From assembly GCF_012113595.1 (NCBI RefSeq), contig NZ_CP050831.1, positions 6,572,001 to 6,636,000 of the forward strand: a DNA stretch of 64,000 bases, in the 5' to 3' direction. This DNA is from Bacteroides faecium. Lineage in GTDB: Bacteria; Bacteroidota; Bacteroidia; Bacteroidales; Bacteroidaceae. This document shows, one piece after another, positions 16,977 to 26,238 of the stretch. Below the pieces are notes generated by a model. That model had not been told where the DNA came from, did not search any database, and saw only the letters and a list, made by a program, of their open reading frames with translations. The translations under genes and the position numbers were made by a program. Position 1 is the stretch's first letter. Every line of letters starts with the position of its first letter.

Positions 16977-18377
16977 TTATTTCTCTCCCAAAGAATCAAA
17001 CAATCCTTTAATTTCTTTATCAAAATCCGAAAGATAATCACGGTCTTGTACTAATCTAAACTTCTCATATTCACCCAATGCTTTTTCCAAAGCAGCTTCA
17101 TGAGAAACTTTTCCTGCGTCCTTCAATACATCATAGTCACTTATTCGCAGAAAATCATCGAGTTTTTTCATCCAGTCCGCCATAGTTAATAAGATATGAC
17201 GACGTGCCATACTCTCCGCAAAATCTAAAAAAGCATTAGATAATAGATTCAGACTATCGACCTCTACTTCTGACAAATAGTTCTTCGCTACTGCAACATC
17301 TGACTTTATAATACGCCCGTCAGGAGCATGCTTCCAACTCATCAATCCCATGTGTGGCTTATCAGCATCAACACGTTCATAGATTATTTCGGCCGCTGTT
17401 TTGTGCGTCACCGCCCAATGCATCATATTCTGTACTATTTTATAGAATCGTTTGGTTGCTTCTGATTGAGAATCATAATCCGCACTACATTCTGCATATA
17501 TATCCGTTATCTTCTGATAATAACGACGTTCAGATGTCCGTATTTCACGAATACGTTCCAATAGTTCATCAAAGTAATCTTTCCCAAATACATTGGTATT
17601 TTTCAGACGTTCATCATCCAGAACAAAACCTTTTAACATGAACTCCTTTAATATGGAAGCACACCACATCCGGAACTGAGTAGCTTCATAGCTATTCACC
17701 CTATACCCTACAGCAATAACAGCATCTAAATTATACACAGCAATTGTTCTACTGACCGACCTGTCACCTTCTTGTTGAACTATCTCAATTTTTCGGATAG
17801 TTGCCCGCTCTTTCAATTCTCCCGTATCATATATTTGCTGCAGATGATAATTGACAGTGCGAGTATCTACCCCAAATAATTCAGCCATGCGCTTCTGCGA
17901 AAGCCAAAACGTCTCACTATTAAAAATAACCGATACTGAGACTTTTCCTGCTGATGAATGATAAAGGAATATATTTGATTCTAAGGAGCTTACAATATCT
18001 CTAGCACTGCTAACATCTGAATAATACTGCTCCGCCAATTTCACCAAAGGTTTCTTCTTATCTGCATTTTTCGATATAATCAAACATGCTAAACTTGACA
18101 AACGATAAGTATCGACCTGACGAAATGCTCCTGAACCTAATTGGACCATTTCGGTGAACAAACTAAAATTATCACCGAAATGGTAACCTTTTTGATTGCA
18201 AACTTTAATAGCCTTTCCAATCACTCTCTCAAAGTTCCGATAATCACTATACCCCATCGCACGAGCCAAATCACGAGAACTCCAAAACAAAATACCCTTC
18301 TCATCCACCCGCTTTATCTCATCAAAAGGAGATTTCATGTCAGGTACATGTGTCATATCATTTAGTTCATCATCCAT
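16977..18377 (-). CDS. DinD-like / RhuM fusion protein
   Basis: The 466-residue protein joins two domains usually seen separately. Residues about 15-125 resemble DinD/BRO-type proteins (FDEIKRVDEKGILFWSSRDL, then AMGYSDYRNFERVIGKAIKVC). Residues about 135-345 are a RhuM (virulence protein) domain with the signature FWLSQKRMAELFGVDTRTVNYH, VIAVGYRVNSYEATQFRMW and LKEFMLKGFVLDDERLKN. The tail contains AESMARRHILLTMADWMKKLD. RhuM proteins have no proven biochemical role; they are common in genomic islands and beside restriction systems. The start lies 2 nt from the end of the DUF3843-like gene, so this gene is probably translated from the same message as ruvA. Confidence 0.82.
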   Translation of the reverse strand: MDDELNDMTHVPDMKSPFDEIKRVDEKGILFWSSRDLARAMGYSDYRNFERVIGKAIKVCNQKGYHFGDNFSLFTEMVQLGSGAFRQVDTYRLSSLACLIISKNADKKKPLVKLAEQYYSDVSSARDIVSSLESNIFLYHSSAGKVSVSVIFNSETFWLSQKRMAELFGVDTRTVNYHLQQIYDTGELKERATIRKIEIVQQEGDRSVSRTIAVYNLDAVIAVGYRVNSYEATQFRMWCASILKEFMLKGFVLDDERLKNTNVFGKDYFDELLERIREIRTSERRYYQKITDIYAECSADYDSQSEATKRFYKIVQNMMHWAVTHKTAAEIIYERVDADKPHMGLMSWKHAPDGRIIKSDVAVAKNYLSEVEVDSLNLLSNAFLDFAESMARRHILLTMADWMKKLDDFLRISDYDVLKDAGKVSHEAALEKALGEYEKFRLVQDRDYLSDFDKEIKGLFDSLGEK

Positions 18378-18379
18378 TC

Positions 18380-19372
18380 TTATTCTCCTTCATAAAACTC
18401 ACCCAAGAACCAGCGAGCCACAAAATCCCAATTTTCCTGCAACAGCGCCTTTCCGTTCTCGAACGGGAACTGTGCGTCCGGCAACAGATTGTGTTCCATT
18501 CCATACTTCAGCAAGTCGAACGGGCACAGCCCTTCTTCACAGAACATTTCATACGCCCCTTCCTCAGCCTCTTCGACACTATAAAACGGATTATTCTTAT
18601 CAGCAAAAAACTGAGCCACATCAGGGCCTATCAACAACCCTTTCGGATTGCCGTAAACAACGAAATTATCGAACTCCGCCAAATCCGGCAACAAAGCATC
18701 TTCCTCATCTTCCCACTTCAACGAATTTACAAAGAAGAATTTCAGCGCATTGTATGAACCAAAGAACATGAGCGGCTCTCCATTACTTGCCTCTAAGAAA
18801 CGTTCCACATTCGTCGGCATCTTCTCCCCCGGCAAAGCCACCGGCAGAGGTTCACGTTTCTTCCACATCAACTCCGTTTCCATCATCCAGCCCGGAGCAA
18901 GGTATTCGCTGATAGGAGCCGATTCGAAAACAGCGTCCAAGCGTTCATAAAGTACGTCCGCAAACTCCAGCAAATCCTTGTCCATCGGATTCTCCACCCA
19001 GTCGAAATCATCACCGACCGGTGAATTGATAGCCCACAGCAGAAAAGCGATGTCCTCACGGTTGATTTCATCCGGCAAGTAGTCCTCAGACAATGGATAG
19101 AACGGCAGGTAACGACCGTAATTCTCCTTATGCCAATGAATGAACTCCCGCCAGTTTCCCGCGTCCGCCACGCAATCTTCCAGATACAGGGCACACGATA
19201 AAGCCACCTGTCGCTGGTCTTCCACCATTTCCCTACCTTGATACATATAAGAGTTCGCCACCAACGGCAACAGTTCGTTAGCCAAATTAAGATACCACTC
19301 ATCCGTAGCCGTCACCTTGGCACGACCATGCATCTCAGTCCATGCCCGCATATAAATCTTCTGTTCCTTCAT
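18380..19372 (-). CDS. DUF3843-like Bacteroidetes protein of unknown function
   Basis: This roughly 330-residue soluble acidic protein has no signal peptide or membrane segment. The start MKEQKIYMRAW resembles the opening of DUF3843 proteins, a family restricted to Bacteroidetes; the assignment is from memory of that opening motif and general size and is tentative. Many Trp, Phe and Asp/Glu residues are clustered in WKKREPLPVALPGEKMPTN and KWEDEEDALLPDLAEF. An upstream ATG at 19393 is possible, but the 19372 start leaves a normal 29-nt gap after ruvA. The arrangement ruvA, this gene, RhuM fusion with gaps of 29 and 2 nt indicates one operon. Function is unknown. Confidence 0.7.
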   Translation of the reverse strand: MKEQKIYMRAWTEMHGRAKVTATDEWYLNLANELLPLVANSYMYQGREMVEDQRQVALSCALYLEDCVADAGNWREFIHWHKENYGRYLPFYPLSEDYLPDEINREDIAFLLWAINSPVGDDFDWVENPMDKDLLEFADVLYERLDAVFESAPISEYLAPGWMMETELMWKKREPLPVALPGEKMPTNVERFLEASNGEPLMFFGSYNALKFFFVNSLKWEDEEDALLPDLAEFDNFVVYGNPKGLLIGPDVAQFFADKNNPFYSVEEAEEGAYEMFCEEGLCPFDLLKYGMEHNLLPDAQFPFENGKALLQENWDFVARWFLGEFYEGE

Positions 19373-19401
19373 CGTTACAGTCGTTTTAATCATTTCAATC
19401 G

Positions 19402-20010
19402 TTACAATCGTTTCAAAGCCAGTTTAATAACCTTTTCCACTGGAGCATCCGGCTCTTCCTTCATGATAGCCAACACCACCTTCTGCGAAGGCGCAGTGGC
19501 AAAACCGAGCATTGTCAATGCAGCCACAGCCTCTTCCATCACTTCCGCGTTGGCGGCTTGCAGCAACATGCCACCCGCACCGGCAACGCCGCCCGCGGCA
19601 GACATTCCCATCGTCTTAATCTTGTCTTTCAGGTCGACAATCACACGCTGCGCAGTCTTCAGACCGATACCTTTCACCGTTTTCAGCATATTCGCGTTTT
19701 CGGTGCTGATTACATTCACCAGTTCGGCAGGCGAAAGGGCGGAAAGAATCATACGTGCCGTATTCCCGCCGATGCCCGAAACAGAAATCAGCAACAGGAA
19801 AATCTCCCGCTCCTGCTTCTCGGCAAAGCCATACAACACATACGCATCCTCACGAATCGCCTCATAAATATACAACTTACAAGTTTTCTTTCCCTGAATA
19901 GCCGAATAGGTATTCAAGGATATATTGGCGGCATACCCCACCCCGTTACAGTCGATTACCGCGGTTGCCGGACTGAGTTCGGCAAGCTCGCCTCTAATAT
20001 ATTCTATCAT
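19402..20010 (-). CDS. ruvA: Holliday junction branch-migration protein RuvA
   Basis: This 202-residue RuvA binds four-way DNA junctions and loads the RuvB helicase. Domain I is the OB fold (MIEYIRGELAELSPATAVID). Domain II holds paired helix-hairpin-helix motifs (LISVSGIGGNTARMIL and LKTVKGIGLKTAQRVIVDL). A flexible Gly/Ala linker leads to domain III (ALTMLGFATAPSQKVV), which contacts RuvB. The start at 20010 gives the standard family length; the in-frame extension further upstream has no homology and runs into the ddh promoter region. It is the first gene of a leftward operon with the DUF3843-like and RhuM-fusion genes. Confidence 0.95.
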   Translation of the reverse strand: MIEYIRGELAELSPATAVIDCNGVGYAANISLNTYSAIQGKKTCKLYIYEAIREDAYVLYGFAEKQEREIFLLLISVSGIGGNTARMILSALSPAELVNVISTENANMLKTVKGIGLKTAQRVIVDLKDKIKTMGMSAAGGVAGAGGMLLQAANAEVMEEAVAALTMLGFATAPSQKVVLAIMKEEPDAPVEKVIKLALKRL

Positions 20011-20192
20011 AATGGGAACAAAGATAAAACTTTCCCGCCACAGATTATCCCGTTTTCTACAGATTATTCGTTTTAAGAGTCCGGCAGTTAAAATCTGACG
20101 CACGAACGAGGTGTATTCCATGCAATCCATAGCGAATCTAAAAAAAAATAAAAATAATGCAGCCCGTAAACAATCCTTCCTAATAATTTGTT

Positions 20193-20200
20193 TACTTTTG
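20193..20200 (+). promoter_or_regulatory. -7 box of ddh
   Basis: TACTTTTG matches TAnnTTTG and lies 43 nt before the ddh ATG, at a normal distance for a short leader. Confidence 0.5.
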
Positions 20201-20243
20201 TGGCAGAAATAAAGAAAAATGTTCATATAAAACCAAGAAAAGA

Positions 20244-21143
20244 ATGAAAAAAGTAAGAGCCGCCATCGTCGGTTATGGCAACATTGGACACTACGTACTT
20301 GAAGCGCTACAAGCAGCGCCTGATTTCGAAATAGCCGGAGTCGTTCGTCGCGCAGGAGCAGAGAACAAACCGGAAGAGTTGGCAAACTACGCAGTAGTAA
20401 AGGACATTAAAGAGCTGGAAGGCGTAGACGTGGCAATCCTTTGCACGCCCACCCGCAGCGTTGAGAAATATGCAAAAGAATACCTGGCTATGGGCATCAA
20501 TACCGTAGACAGTTTCGATATCCACACCGGCATCGTCGACTTGCGCCGCACACTGGACGCAGCAGCCAAGGAACACAAAGCCGTATCCATCATCTCCGCA
20601 GGCTGGGACCCGGGAAGTGACTCCATCGTGCGTACGATGCTCGAAGCGATTGCCCCGAAAGGCATCACCTACACCAACTTCGGTCCGGGCATGAGCATGG
20701 GACACACCGTAGCCGTGAAAGCCGTCGACGGAGTGAAAGCCGCCCTTTCCATGACCATCCCCACCGGTACGGGAATCCACCGCCGCATGGTGTACATCGA
20801 ACTGAAAGACGGATACAAGTTTGAGGAAGTGGCCGCCGCCATCAAGGCAGACCCTTACTTCGTGAATGACGAGACGCACGTGAAACTCGTTCCGAGCGTA
20901 GACGCGCTGCTCGATATGGGACACGGTGTAAATCTCACTCGCAAAGGCGTATCGGGAAAAACGCAGAACCAGTTGTTCGAATTTAATATGCGCATCAACA
21001 ATCCCGCACTGACCGCACAGGTATTGGTATGCGTGGCACGCGCTTCGATGAAACAACAGCCGGGATGCTACACTATGGTGGAAGTTCCGGTCATCGACCT
21101 TCTTCCGGGCGACCGTGAAGAATGGATCGGACACTTAGTATAA
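20244..21143 (+). CDS. ddh: meso-Diaminopimelate dehydrogenase
   Basis: This 299-residue NADPH-dependent enzyme makes meso-diaminopimelate from tetrahydrodipicolinate in one step, for lysine and peptidoglycan synthesis. The N-terminal Rossmann motif is AAIVGYGNIGHYVLEAL. The family signatures CTPTRSVE, VDSFDIHTGIVDLR, ISAGWDPGSDSIVR and FGPGMSMGHTVAVKAV are intact, and the C-terminal part carries the substrate domain. The length is that of the family. It is a single-gene unit between its own -7 box (20193) and a strong terminator (21166-21205). This shortcut pathway is common in Bacteroidetes. Confidence 0.96.
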   Translation: MKKVRAAIVGYGNIGHYVLEALQAAPDFEIAGVVRRAGAENKPEELANYAVVKDIKELEGVDVAILCTPTRSVEKYAKEYLAMGINTVDSFDIHTGIVDLRRTLDAAAKEHKAVSIISAGWDPGSDSIVRTMLEAIAPKGITYTNFGPGMSMGHTVAVKAVDGVKAALSMTIPTGTGIHRRMVYIELKDGYKFEEVAAAIKADPYFVNDETHVKLVPSVDALLDMGHGVNLTRKGVSGKTQNQLFEFNMRINNPALTAQVLVCVARASMKQQPGCYTMVEVPVIDLLPGDREEWIGHLV

Positions 21144-21165
21144 TATTTTATCCATCCGATAAATA

Positions 21166-21204
21166 AAAAATAGAGAAAGGAGTACTGCCTTTCTCTATTT
21201 TTTT
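21166..21204 (+). terminator. Rho-independent terminator of ddh
   Basis: Fifteen-base arms (AAAAATAGAGAAAGG at 21166-21180, complement 21188-21202) with a 7-nt loop run into a T tract that overlaps the next promoter's -7 box. Confidence 0.92.
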
Positions 21205-21212
21205 TATCTTTG
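21205..21212 (+). promoter_or_regulatory. -7 box of the first DUF3857 gene
   Basis: TATCTTTG, directly abutting the T tract of the ddh terminator, 31 nt before the ATG. Confidence 0.6.
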
Positions 21213-21242
21213 TGGGAATAGTACTAAAAAAACACACTAACA

Positions 21243-23261
21243 ATGGGAAAACTATTCATTCTCTGCGCATTACTATTCCAAGCCCTGTCGCCCGTTTACT
21301 CGCAACAAACAGACACAGACGTCATCAACCCCAGTATGAAATACGGCAAACCCACTATGGAAGAGCTGAAGATGACCACCTACGCACCGGACACTGCGGC
21401 AACCGCCGTCGTACTGTACGCCAAAAACAACGCCCGCTACGACCTGCTGAACAATGACTTCCGGCTCGTGTACACCTACGAGATAAAAATAAAGGTACTG
21501 AAATCCGAAGGCACGTCCTATGCGGACATCATCATACCTTATTACTCTAAAGAAAGAGCAGGCGGCAACATGAAAGAAAACATCACCCAGCTCGACGCTT
21601 CCGCCTACAACCTCGAAGACGGCAAGATAATACGCACCAAGATGAAGCGCGACCTCGTCTTCGAAGAAAGGCTCAACAAGAACTATATGCAGATAAAGTT
21701 CTCCATCCCCGCCGTCCGTGAGGGAACCGTATTCGAGTACAAATACCAACTCAACTCCGACTTCTATTACAGCATCAACCACTGGGAAGCGCAGAGAAGC
21801 ATCCCCGTCATCCACACGCAATATGACATCACCATCCCCGAATATTTCCTGTTCAACCTCGACATGAGAGGCTCACATTCACTGAACATGAAAGACCAGT
21901 CGGAAAGCCTTTCCTACACGCTCCACTACCAAAACGGCCAAGTGGAACAGCTCCTCTGCAGCGGACGCCACCTGAGCTTTACCGGCAAGCAACTGCCCGC
22001 TCTCCGCCCCGACAAATACGTATGGTGCGCGGACGATTACATGAGTGGTGTCGGCTTCGAACTGCGTGGAATCAACTTCCCCGGCTCACTCTACAAATCG
22101 TTCACCAACACCTGGGAGACTATCGACAAGATGCTGCTCGAAGACGAGGACTTCGGCTCCCTGCTCAAAATGCGTAATCCCTACCGCGACGAAATGGCTG
22201 CACTGGCGCTCGACAAACTGACCGACAGGCAGGACAAGATTGCCGCCATCTACACCTTCCTCAAAAAGAAAATGTCATGGAACGGTCAATACAGACTTTA
22301 CGGCAGCGAAGTGAGAAAAGCGATAAAGAACGGAACCGGCAACAACGCGGACATCAACTTCGTACTCATGAGCATGCTGCATGACGCGCAGATTCCCTGC
22401 TATCCGGCCGTAATGAGCCGCAAGACGTTGGGGATTCTTCCACTCTCGCACCCTTCCATCCAGAAGCTGAACACGTTCGTAGTCGGCATAGCGGATACGG
22501 ACAGCACCTTCGTATTCCTCGACGGCTCCGTCACCAACGGATATATAAACACGCTGCCACCCGCATTGATGGTAGACCGCGCCCGTCTCCTCAGCAAAGC
22601 GGACGGGGGCAACTGGATAGACCTCAGCCAACTCGGCAAGAACCAAATCCGCTCGTCCATCAAAGCGCAGATTCATCCCGACGGACGAATAACGGGAACC
22701 CGCCAGACCGGATACACCGGACAGCACGCCGCCAACTTCCGCAGAAACTATCATACCGCCAAGGACAGCGCGGAATTTATCACCAAACTGGAAACGGAAG
22801 AAAACATCAAAGTGCAAACATTCTCAACCACAGGCGTGGACGCTTTCTCTTCCATCGTAAAGGAGAGTCTCGAATTTGAAAAGCAAGCGAACGTGAACGA
22901 CAATCTGATTTACATCAACCCGATGATTTTCCTGCATGTCAGCAAATGTCCGTTCACCCAGGCCGAACGCCAACTGCCGCTGGAAATGCCTTATGCCGAA
23001 CAAATCATTCAAGTGACCAACCTCACCATCCCCGAAGGATATACCGTCGACGAGCTGCCGGCTCCCTTGAATGCGTTTACGGAAGACAAACAGGGATTCT
23101 GCCGCTACCTCGTACATCAGAACGGCAACCAGCTTATCATCACCTACTCGTTCAGTTCCAACAAACTGATTTATCCCATCAGCGAATACAAGTTGGTGAA
23201 ATCGTTCTGGGAACTGATTGCCGAAAAAAACAACGAAATATTAGTACTCAAGAAAATATAA
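21243..23261 (+). CDS. DUF3857/transglutaminase-fold exported protein lacking catalytic residues
   Basis: The 672-residue protein has a signal peptide (about 1-20), an N-terminal DUF3857 beta-sandwich (about 60-260), a transglutaminase-like core (about 310-440) and a C-terminal DUF3858-like domain. Family members are exported or surface-exposed, and their biochemical role is mostly undefined. The catalytic dyad is gone here: Asn367 (NGTGNNADIN) sits where the nucleophilic Cys belongs and Thr411 (KLNTFVVGI) replaces the His, while Asp427 (FLDGS) remains. It is thus probably a binding protein or scaffold. A paralogue with an intact Cys-His pair follows at 23455, separated by a palindromic repeat, so the two likely act together. 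Confidence 0.85.
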   Translation: MGKLFILCALLFQALSPVYSQQTDTDVINPSMKYGKPTMEELKMTTYAPDTAATAVVLYAKNNARYDLLNNDFRLVYTYEIKIKVLKSEGTSYADIIIPYYSKERAGGNMKENITQLDASAYNLEDGKIIRTKMKRDLVFEERLNKNYMQIKFSIPAVREGTVFEYKYQLNSDFYYSINHWEAQRSIPVIHTQYDITIPEYFLFNLDMRGSHSLNMKDQSESLSYTLHYQNGQVEQLLCSGRHLSFTGKQLPALRPDKYVWCADDYMSGVGFELRGINFPGSLYKSFTNTWETIDKMLLEDEDFGSLLKMRNPYRDEMAALALDKLTDRQDKIAAIYTFLKKKMSWNGQYRLYGSEVRKAIKNGTGNNADINFVLMSMLHDAQIPCYPAVMSRKTLGILPLSHPSIQKLNTFVVGIADTDSTFVFLDGSVTNGYINTLPPALMVDRARLLSKADGGNWIDLSQLGKNQIRSSIKAQIHPDGRITGTRQTGYTGQHAANFRRNYHTAKDSAEFITKLETEENIKVQTFSTTGVDAFSSIVKESLEFEKQANVNDNLIYINPMIFLHVSKCPFTQAERQLPLEMPYAEQIIQVTNLTIPEGYTVDELPAPLNAFTEDKQGFCRYLVHQNGNQLIITYSFSSNKLIYPISEYKLVKSFWELIAEKNNEILVLKKI

Positions 23262-23315
23262 CCGCCGTAGCCGGCGTAGCGCCGGAGCAAGGTTTCCATT
23301 CGGTATATTAGTATT

Positions 23316-23399
23316 TTAGGCACGGATTACACGGATTACGCTGTTGCTTTATATAATCATATTTCTTAAAACCGTGAAATCCGTGTAATCCGTGCCTAA
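23316..23399. repeat. Dispersed palindromic repeat, full-length copy
   Basis: Perfect 22-bp arms (TTAGGCACGGATTACACGGA onward at 23316-23337, complement 23378-23399) flank a 40-nt loop containing CGCTGTTGCT and AAAACCGTGAA. Both loop motifs recur in the copy at 63602-63683, so the loop is part of the repeat. A small GC hairpin (CCGGCG-TAG-CGCCGG, 23271-23285) precedes it. Confidence 0.8.
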
Positions 23400-23454
23400 T
23401 TTAAAATTATCATTCATGTGACATAGCACTCACAATGCTCAATCTTTATATATT

Positions 23455-25377
23455 ATGAAACATCCCAATCAATCCAACTCTATAAAGCACTTCATAAAGA
23501 AAGTACCCGCCCTGTCTTATGTCGTTTTTTGCCTGAGCCTTCTGGCAACGCCCGCCCGCGCACAAGACACGATGAAGGATGCCAACTCCGTCGTCACGGA
23601 CGCCCGGACAGAAATCCTCTGCAAGTCAATGACTCAATCCTTAGAAAAGGAAAGCCGGACTATCACCATACTCAACCGCAAAGGTCTGGAAGACGCCGCC
23701 TTCTATTGCGGATGCGACATGTTCCGCTCTCTGCAGAAATTCTCCGGAGAAATTATCAACGCTTCGGGACAGACCGTACGCAAGATAAAGAAATCCGACC
23801 TTCAAAAGAGCGAATACAGTTCCTCGCTCACCACAGACGATTATTTCTATTATTACGAGTGCAACTACCCTTCCTTCCCCTTCACGGTGAAGTACGAATG
23901 GGAAATGAAATGCAACAACGGGCTAATCGGTTACTCCACCTTCGTCCCGCAAACGAGCTTCAACCAAGGCGTAGAGAAAGCCGCCTACCGGATTGAACTT
24001 CCCGCCGGACAGGGATGCCGATACCGCGAACTGAACACACAGGGAAAAGGAATAGAAGCGAAAGAATCCACCGGCCCCGAAGGTCAGCAAGTGATAGAAG
24101 TCACCGCACACCAACTGTCTCCCATCCTCAGGGAACCTTTCGGCCCAAGCTCCGCCGAATTATTCCCCCGCGTCTATTTCGCCCCTTCCGCTTTCAAGTA
24201 CGACAAATCCGAAGGAGACTTGAGCACCTGGCAAAAATACGGAGAATGGCAGTACCAACTGCTCGACGGACGCGACCAGCTCACCGACCCTTTCCGCGCC
24301 AAACTGCACGAGCTGACCGCCCACTGTTCCACCGACCGGGAGAAAGTGAAAGCCGTCTACAACTATCTCGCCAAGACTACCCGCTACGTCAGTATCCAGT
24401 TAGGCATCGGCGGCTTGCAGCCTATCGCCGCCGCGGACGTCTGCCGCACGGGGTTCGGCGACTGCAAAGGCTTGTCCAACTACACCCGTGCCATGCTGAA
24501 AGAGCTGGGTATTCCCTCTACTTATACAGTCATCAGCACCACCAACGAACGGCTGCTCCCCGACTATTCGAGCGCCAACCAGATGAACCATGTCATTCTG
24601 CAAGTCCCGCTTCCGCAGGATACGCTCTGGCTGGAATGTACCAATCCGCAGCTTCCTTTCGGCTACGTCCATCAGAGCATTGCCGGACACGACGCCCTAT
24701 TGATAGAACCGGAAGGCGGCAGGATACACCGTCTGCCCACTTATCCCGATTCGCTGAATACGCAATGCATCGTCGCCGACGTCACCCTCTCCCCCACGGC
24801 GGAAGCGAAAATATCGGTCAACGAAGTGTCCCGCCTGTTCCAATACGAAGACGAAGCGGGCATCGTGTACCTTCAGCCCAACAAGCAGAAAGACCGCATC
24901 CGTGCGGACATCAACCTGTCTCAAGCTGATATTCTGAACCTTCAAATAAAGGAGTGCAAAGAGACAGCCCCGTCCATCACCTTCGACTATTCCGTCAACA
25001 GCAACCAATACGGACATAAGACGGGAAACCGCCTGTTCGTCCCCGCCAACATTTTCAGAAAGGGATTCAGCGTCCCTTCCGTCACGAAGCGCACGTATCC
25101 TATCCATATCAACTACGGCTATTCGGACACGGACAGTATCCGCATCCGCCTACCGGAAGGATATGCCATCGAAGGTCTTCCGAAACCGATTGACGTGACG
25201 AGCAAATTCGGGAGTTTCCACTCCAGTGTCGAGGTGAAGGACAAGGAGATACATATCGTTCATCGTTTATTCATGCCGAAAGGAATTTATGCTCCCGATG
25301 AATACGAGACATTCATCGGCTTCCGTAAACTGGTGGCAGGGCAATATGGTGGCAAAATCATTCTAAAAAAGGAATAA
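23455..25377 (+). CDS. DUF3857/transglutaminase-family exported protein, Cys-His active site present
   Basis: This 640-residue paralogue of the protein at 21243 has an export signal to about residue 37 (TPARAQD), DUF3857 (about 60-250), a transglutaminase-like core (about 285-400) and a C-terminal DUF3858-like domain. The active-site Cys337 lies in the canonical GFGDCKGLSNY context and His379 in NQMNHVILQV. The third position is Glu394 (WLECTNP) where Asp is usual. Peptidase, deamidase or cross-linking activity is possible; none is established for this family. The preceding gap of 193 nt holds a palindromic repeat and may carry a separate promoter. Confidence 0.87.
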   Translation: MKHPNQSNSIKHFIKKVPALSYVVFCLSLLATPARAQDTMKDANSVVTDARTEILCKSMTQSLEKESRTITILNRKGLEDAAFYCGCDMFRSLQKFSGEIINASGQTVRKIKKSDLQKSEYSSSLTTDDYFYYYECNYPSFPFTVKYEWEMKCNNGLIGYSTFVPQTSFNQGVEKAAYRIELPAGQGCRYRELNTQGKGIEAKESTGPEGQQVIEVTAHQLSPILREPFGPSSAELFPRVYFAPSAFKYDKSEGDLSTWQKYGEWQYQLLDGRDQLTDPFRAKLHELTAHCSTDREKVKAVYNYLAKTTRYVSIQLGIGGLQPIAAADVCRTGFGDCKGLSNYTRAMLKELGIPSTYTVISTTNERLLPDYSSANQMNHVILQVPLPQDTLWLECTNPQLPFGYVHQSIAGHDALLIEPEGGRIHRLPTYPDSLNTQCIVADVTLSPTAEAKISVNEVSRLFQYEDEAGIVYLQPNKQKDRIRADINLSQADILNLQIKECKETAPSITFDYSVNSNQYGHKTGNRLFVPANIFRKGFSVPSVTKRTYPIHINYGYSDTDSIRIRLPEGYAIEGLPKPIDVTSKFGSFHSSVEVKDKEIHIVHRLFMPKGIYAPDEYETFIGFRKLVAGQYGGKIILKKE

Positions 25378-25405
25378 GTGGGATAATTCGTTACGGAAAA
25401 TAAAG

Positions 25406-25413
25406 TATCTTTG
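25406..25413 (+). promoter_or_regulatory. -7 box of the hemolysin III gene
   Basis: TATCTTTG, 28 nt before the TTG start codon; this short spacing supports the TTG start. Confidence 0.6.
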
Positions 25414-25441
25414 CGACTCAATATTTCAAAAAAAGAGAACG

Positions 25442-26092
25442 TTGGAAAACAAAAGATACAATAATATAGAAGAATGGGCGAATACGCTCAGTCATGGGGT
25501 AGGCATCCTGTTGGGAGTCGTAGCCGGATATTTCTTGCTAGAAAAGGCTTCCGTGAATGTCGAAGCGCAATGGGCAGTGCCTTGCGTCATTGTCTATCTG
25601 GCAGGGATGCTTTCGTCTTATGTCAGTTCCACGTGGTATCACGGCAGTCGTCCGGGGAGAGTGAAAGAGTTGCTCCGCAAGTTCGACCACGGTGCTATCT
25701 ATCTCCATATTGCAGGTACTTATACGCCTTTCACACTGCTCATACTACGGCATGCAGGCGGATGGGGATGGGGGATTTTCTCTTTTGTATGGCTGTCGGC
25801 TGTTGTCGGTTTCATTCTCAGCTTTAAAAAGCTGAAAGAACACAGCAATCTCGAAACGGTCTGTTATGTGGGGATGGGCGCTTCGATACTGGTCGCCTTG
25901 AAACCTTTACTGGACCAGTTGGAGATGGCAGGAGCCGCTCCCGCTTTCTGGTGGCTGATAGGCGGTGGAGTTTCTTATATTGTGGGAGCTGTATTCTACT
26001 CATTGCGCAAGCCTTATATGCATGCCACGTTCCACCTGTTCTGCCTGGGCGGGAGCATAGGACATATCATTGCAATCTGGCTGATTCTGTAA
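25442..26092 (+). CDS. Hemolysin III / PAQR-family membrane protein
   Basis: This 216-residue integral membrane protein of the hemolysin III (YqfA/PAQR) family has seven predicted membrane helices. The conserved metal-site segments are present: LSHGVGILLG near the N-terminus, YVSSTWYHGSRPGR, KFDHGAIYLHIAGTYTPF, and the final ATFHLFCLGGSIGHIIAIW. The family is related to adiponectin receptors and may act as a ceramidase-like or membrane-homeostasis protein; haemolysis itself is doubtful. Translation appears to begin with TTG at 25442, since the first ATG in frame lies beyond the second helix. It is a single gene followed by a hairpin at 26115. Confidence 0.9.
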   Translation: MENKRYNNIEEWANTLSHGVGILLGVVAGYFLLEKASVNVEAQWAVPCVIVYLAGMLSSYVSSTWYHGSRPGRVKELLRKFDHGAIYLHIAGTYTPFTLLILRHAGGWGWGIFSFVWLSAVVGFILSFKKLKEHSNLETVCYVGMGASILVALKPLLDQLEMAGAAPAFWWLIGGGVSYIVGAVFYSLRKPYMHATFHLFCLGGSIGHIIAIWLIL

Positions 26093-26114
26093 CGAAACGT
26101 AGGGACAAAAAAAA

Positions 26115-26143
26115 GGCTATCTATCCCAGACAGCCAATCTTTG
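26115..26143 (+). terminator. Weak hairpin after the hemolysin III gene
   Basis: GGCTATCT (26115-26122) pairs with AGACAGCC (26128-26135) with one central mismatch. The following AATCTTTG resembles both a T-rich tail and a -7 box for the short frame at 26164. Confidence 0.5.
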
Positions 26144-26163
26144 TTAACCTTAAATCTAATACT

Positions 26164-26238
26164 ATGAAAAACACAGTACAAAGATACGGACTTTCGGCTT
26201 ATCTCCAAATTTTCGGGGCAAAGCAGGATGATTTATAA
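26164..26238 (+). CDS. Possible 24-residue peptide
   Basis: An ATG-to-TAA frame of 24 codons (MKNTVQRYGLSAYLQIFGAK, then QDDL) follows a Bacteroides-like leader TTAACCTTAAATCTAATACT and a near -7 box (AATCTTTG, 26136-26143). It lies in the gap between the converging hemolysin III and GNAT genes. The leader resembles translated 5' regions in this genus, but the peptide has no recognisable family. It could be a small protein or a leader left after loss of a downstream gene. Confidence 0.3.
   Translation: MKNTVQRYGLSAYLQIFGAKQDDL

Noticed and set aside
20011..20385. N-terminal extension of RuvA
   Set aside because: The extra codons have no homology, cross the ddh promoter and start, and RuvA has its usual 202-residue length without them.
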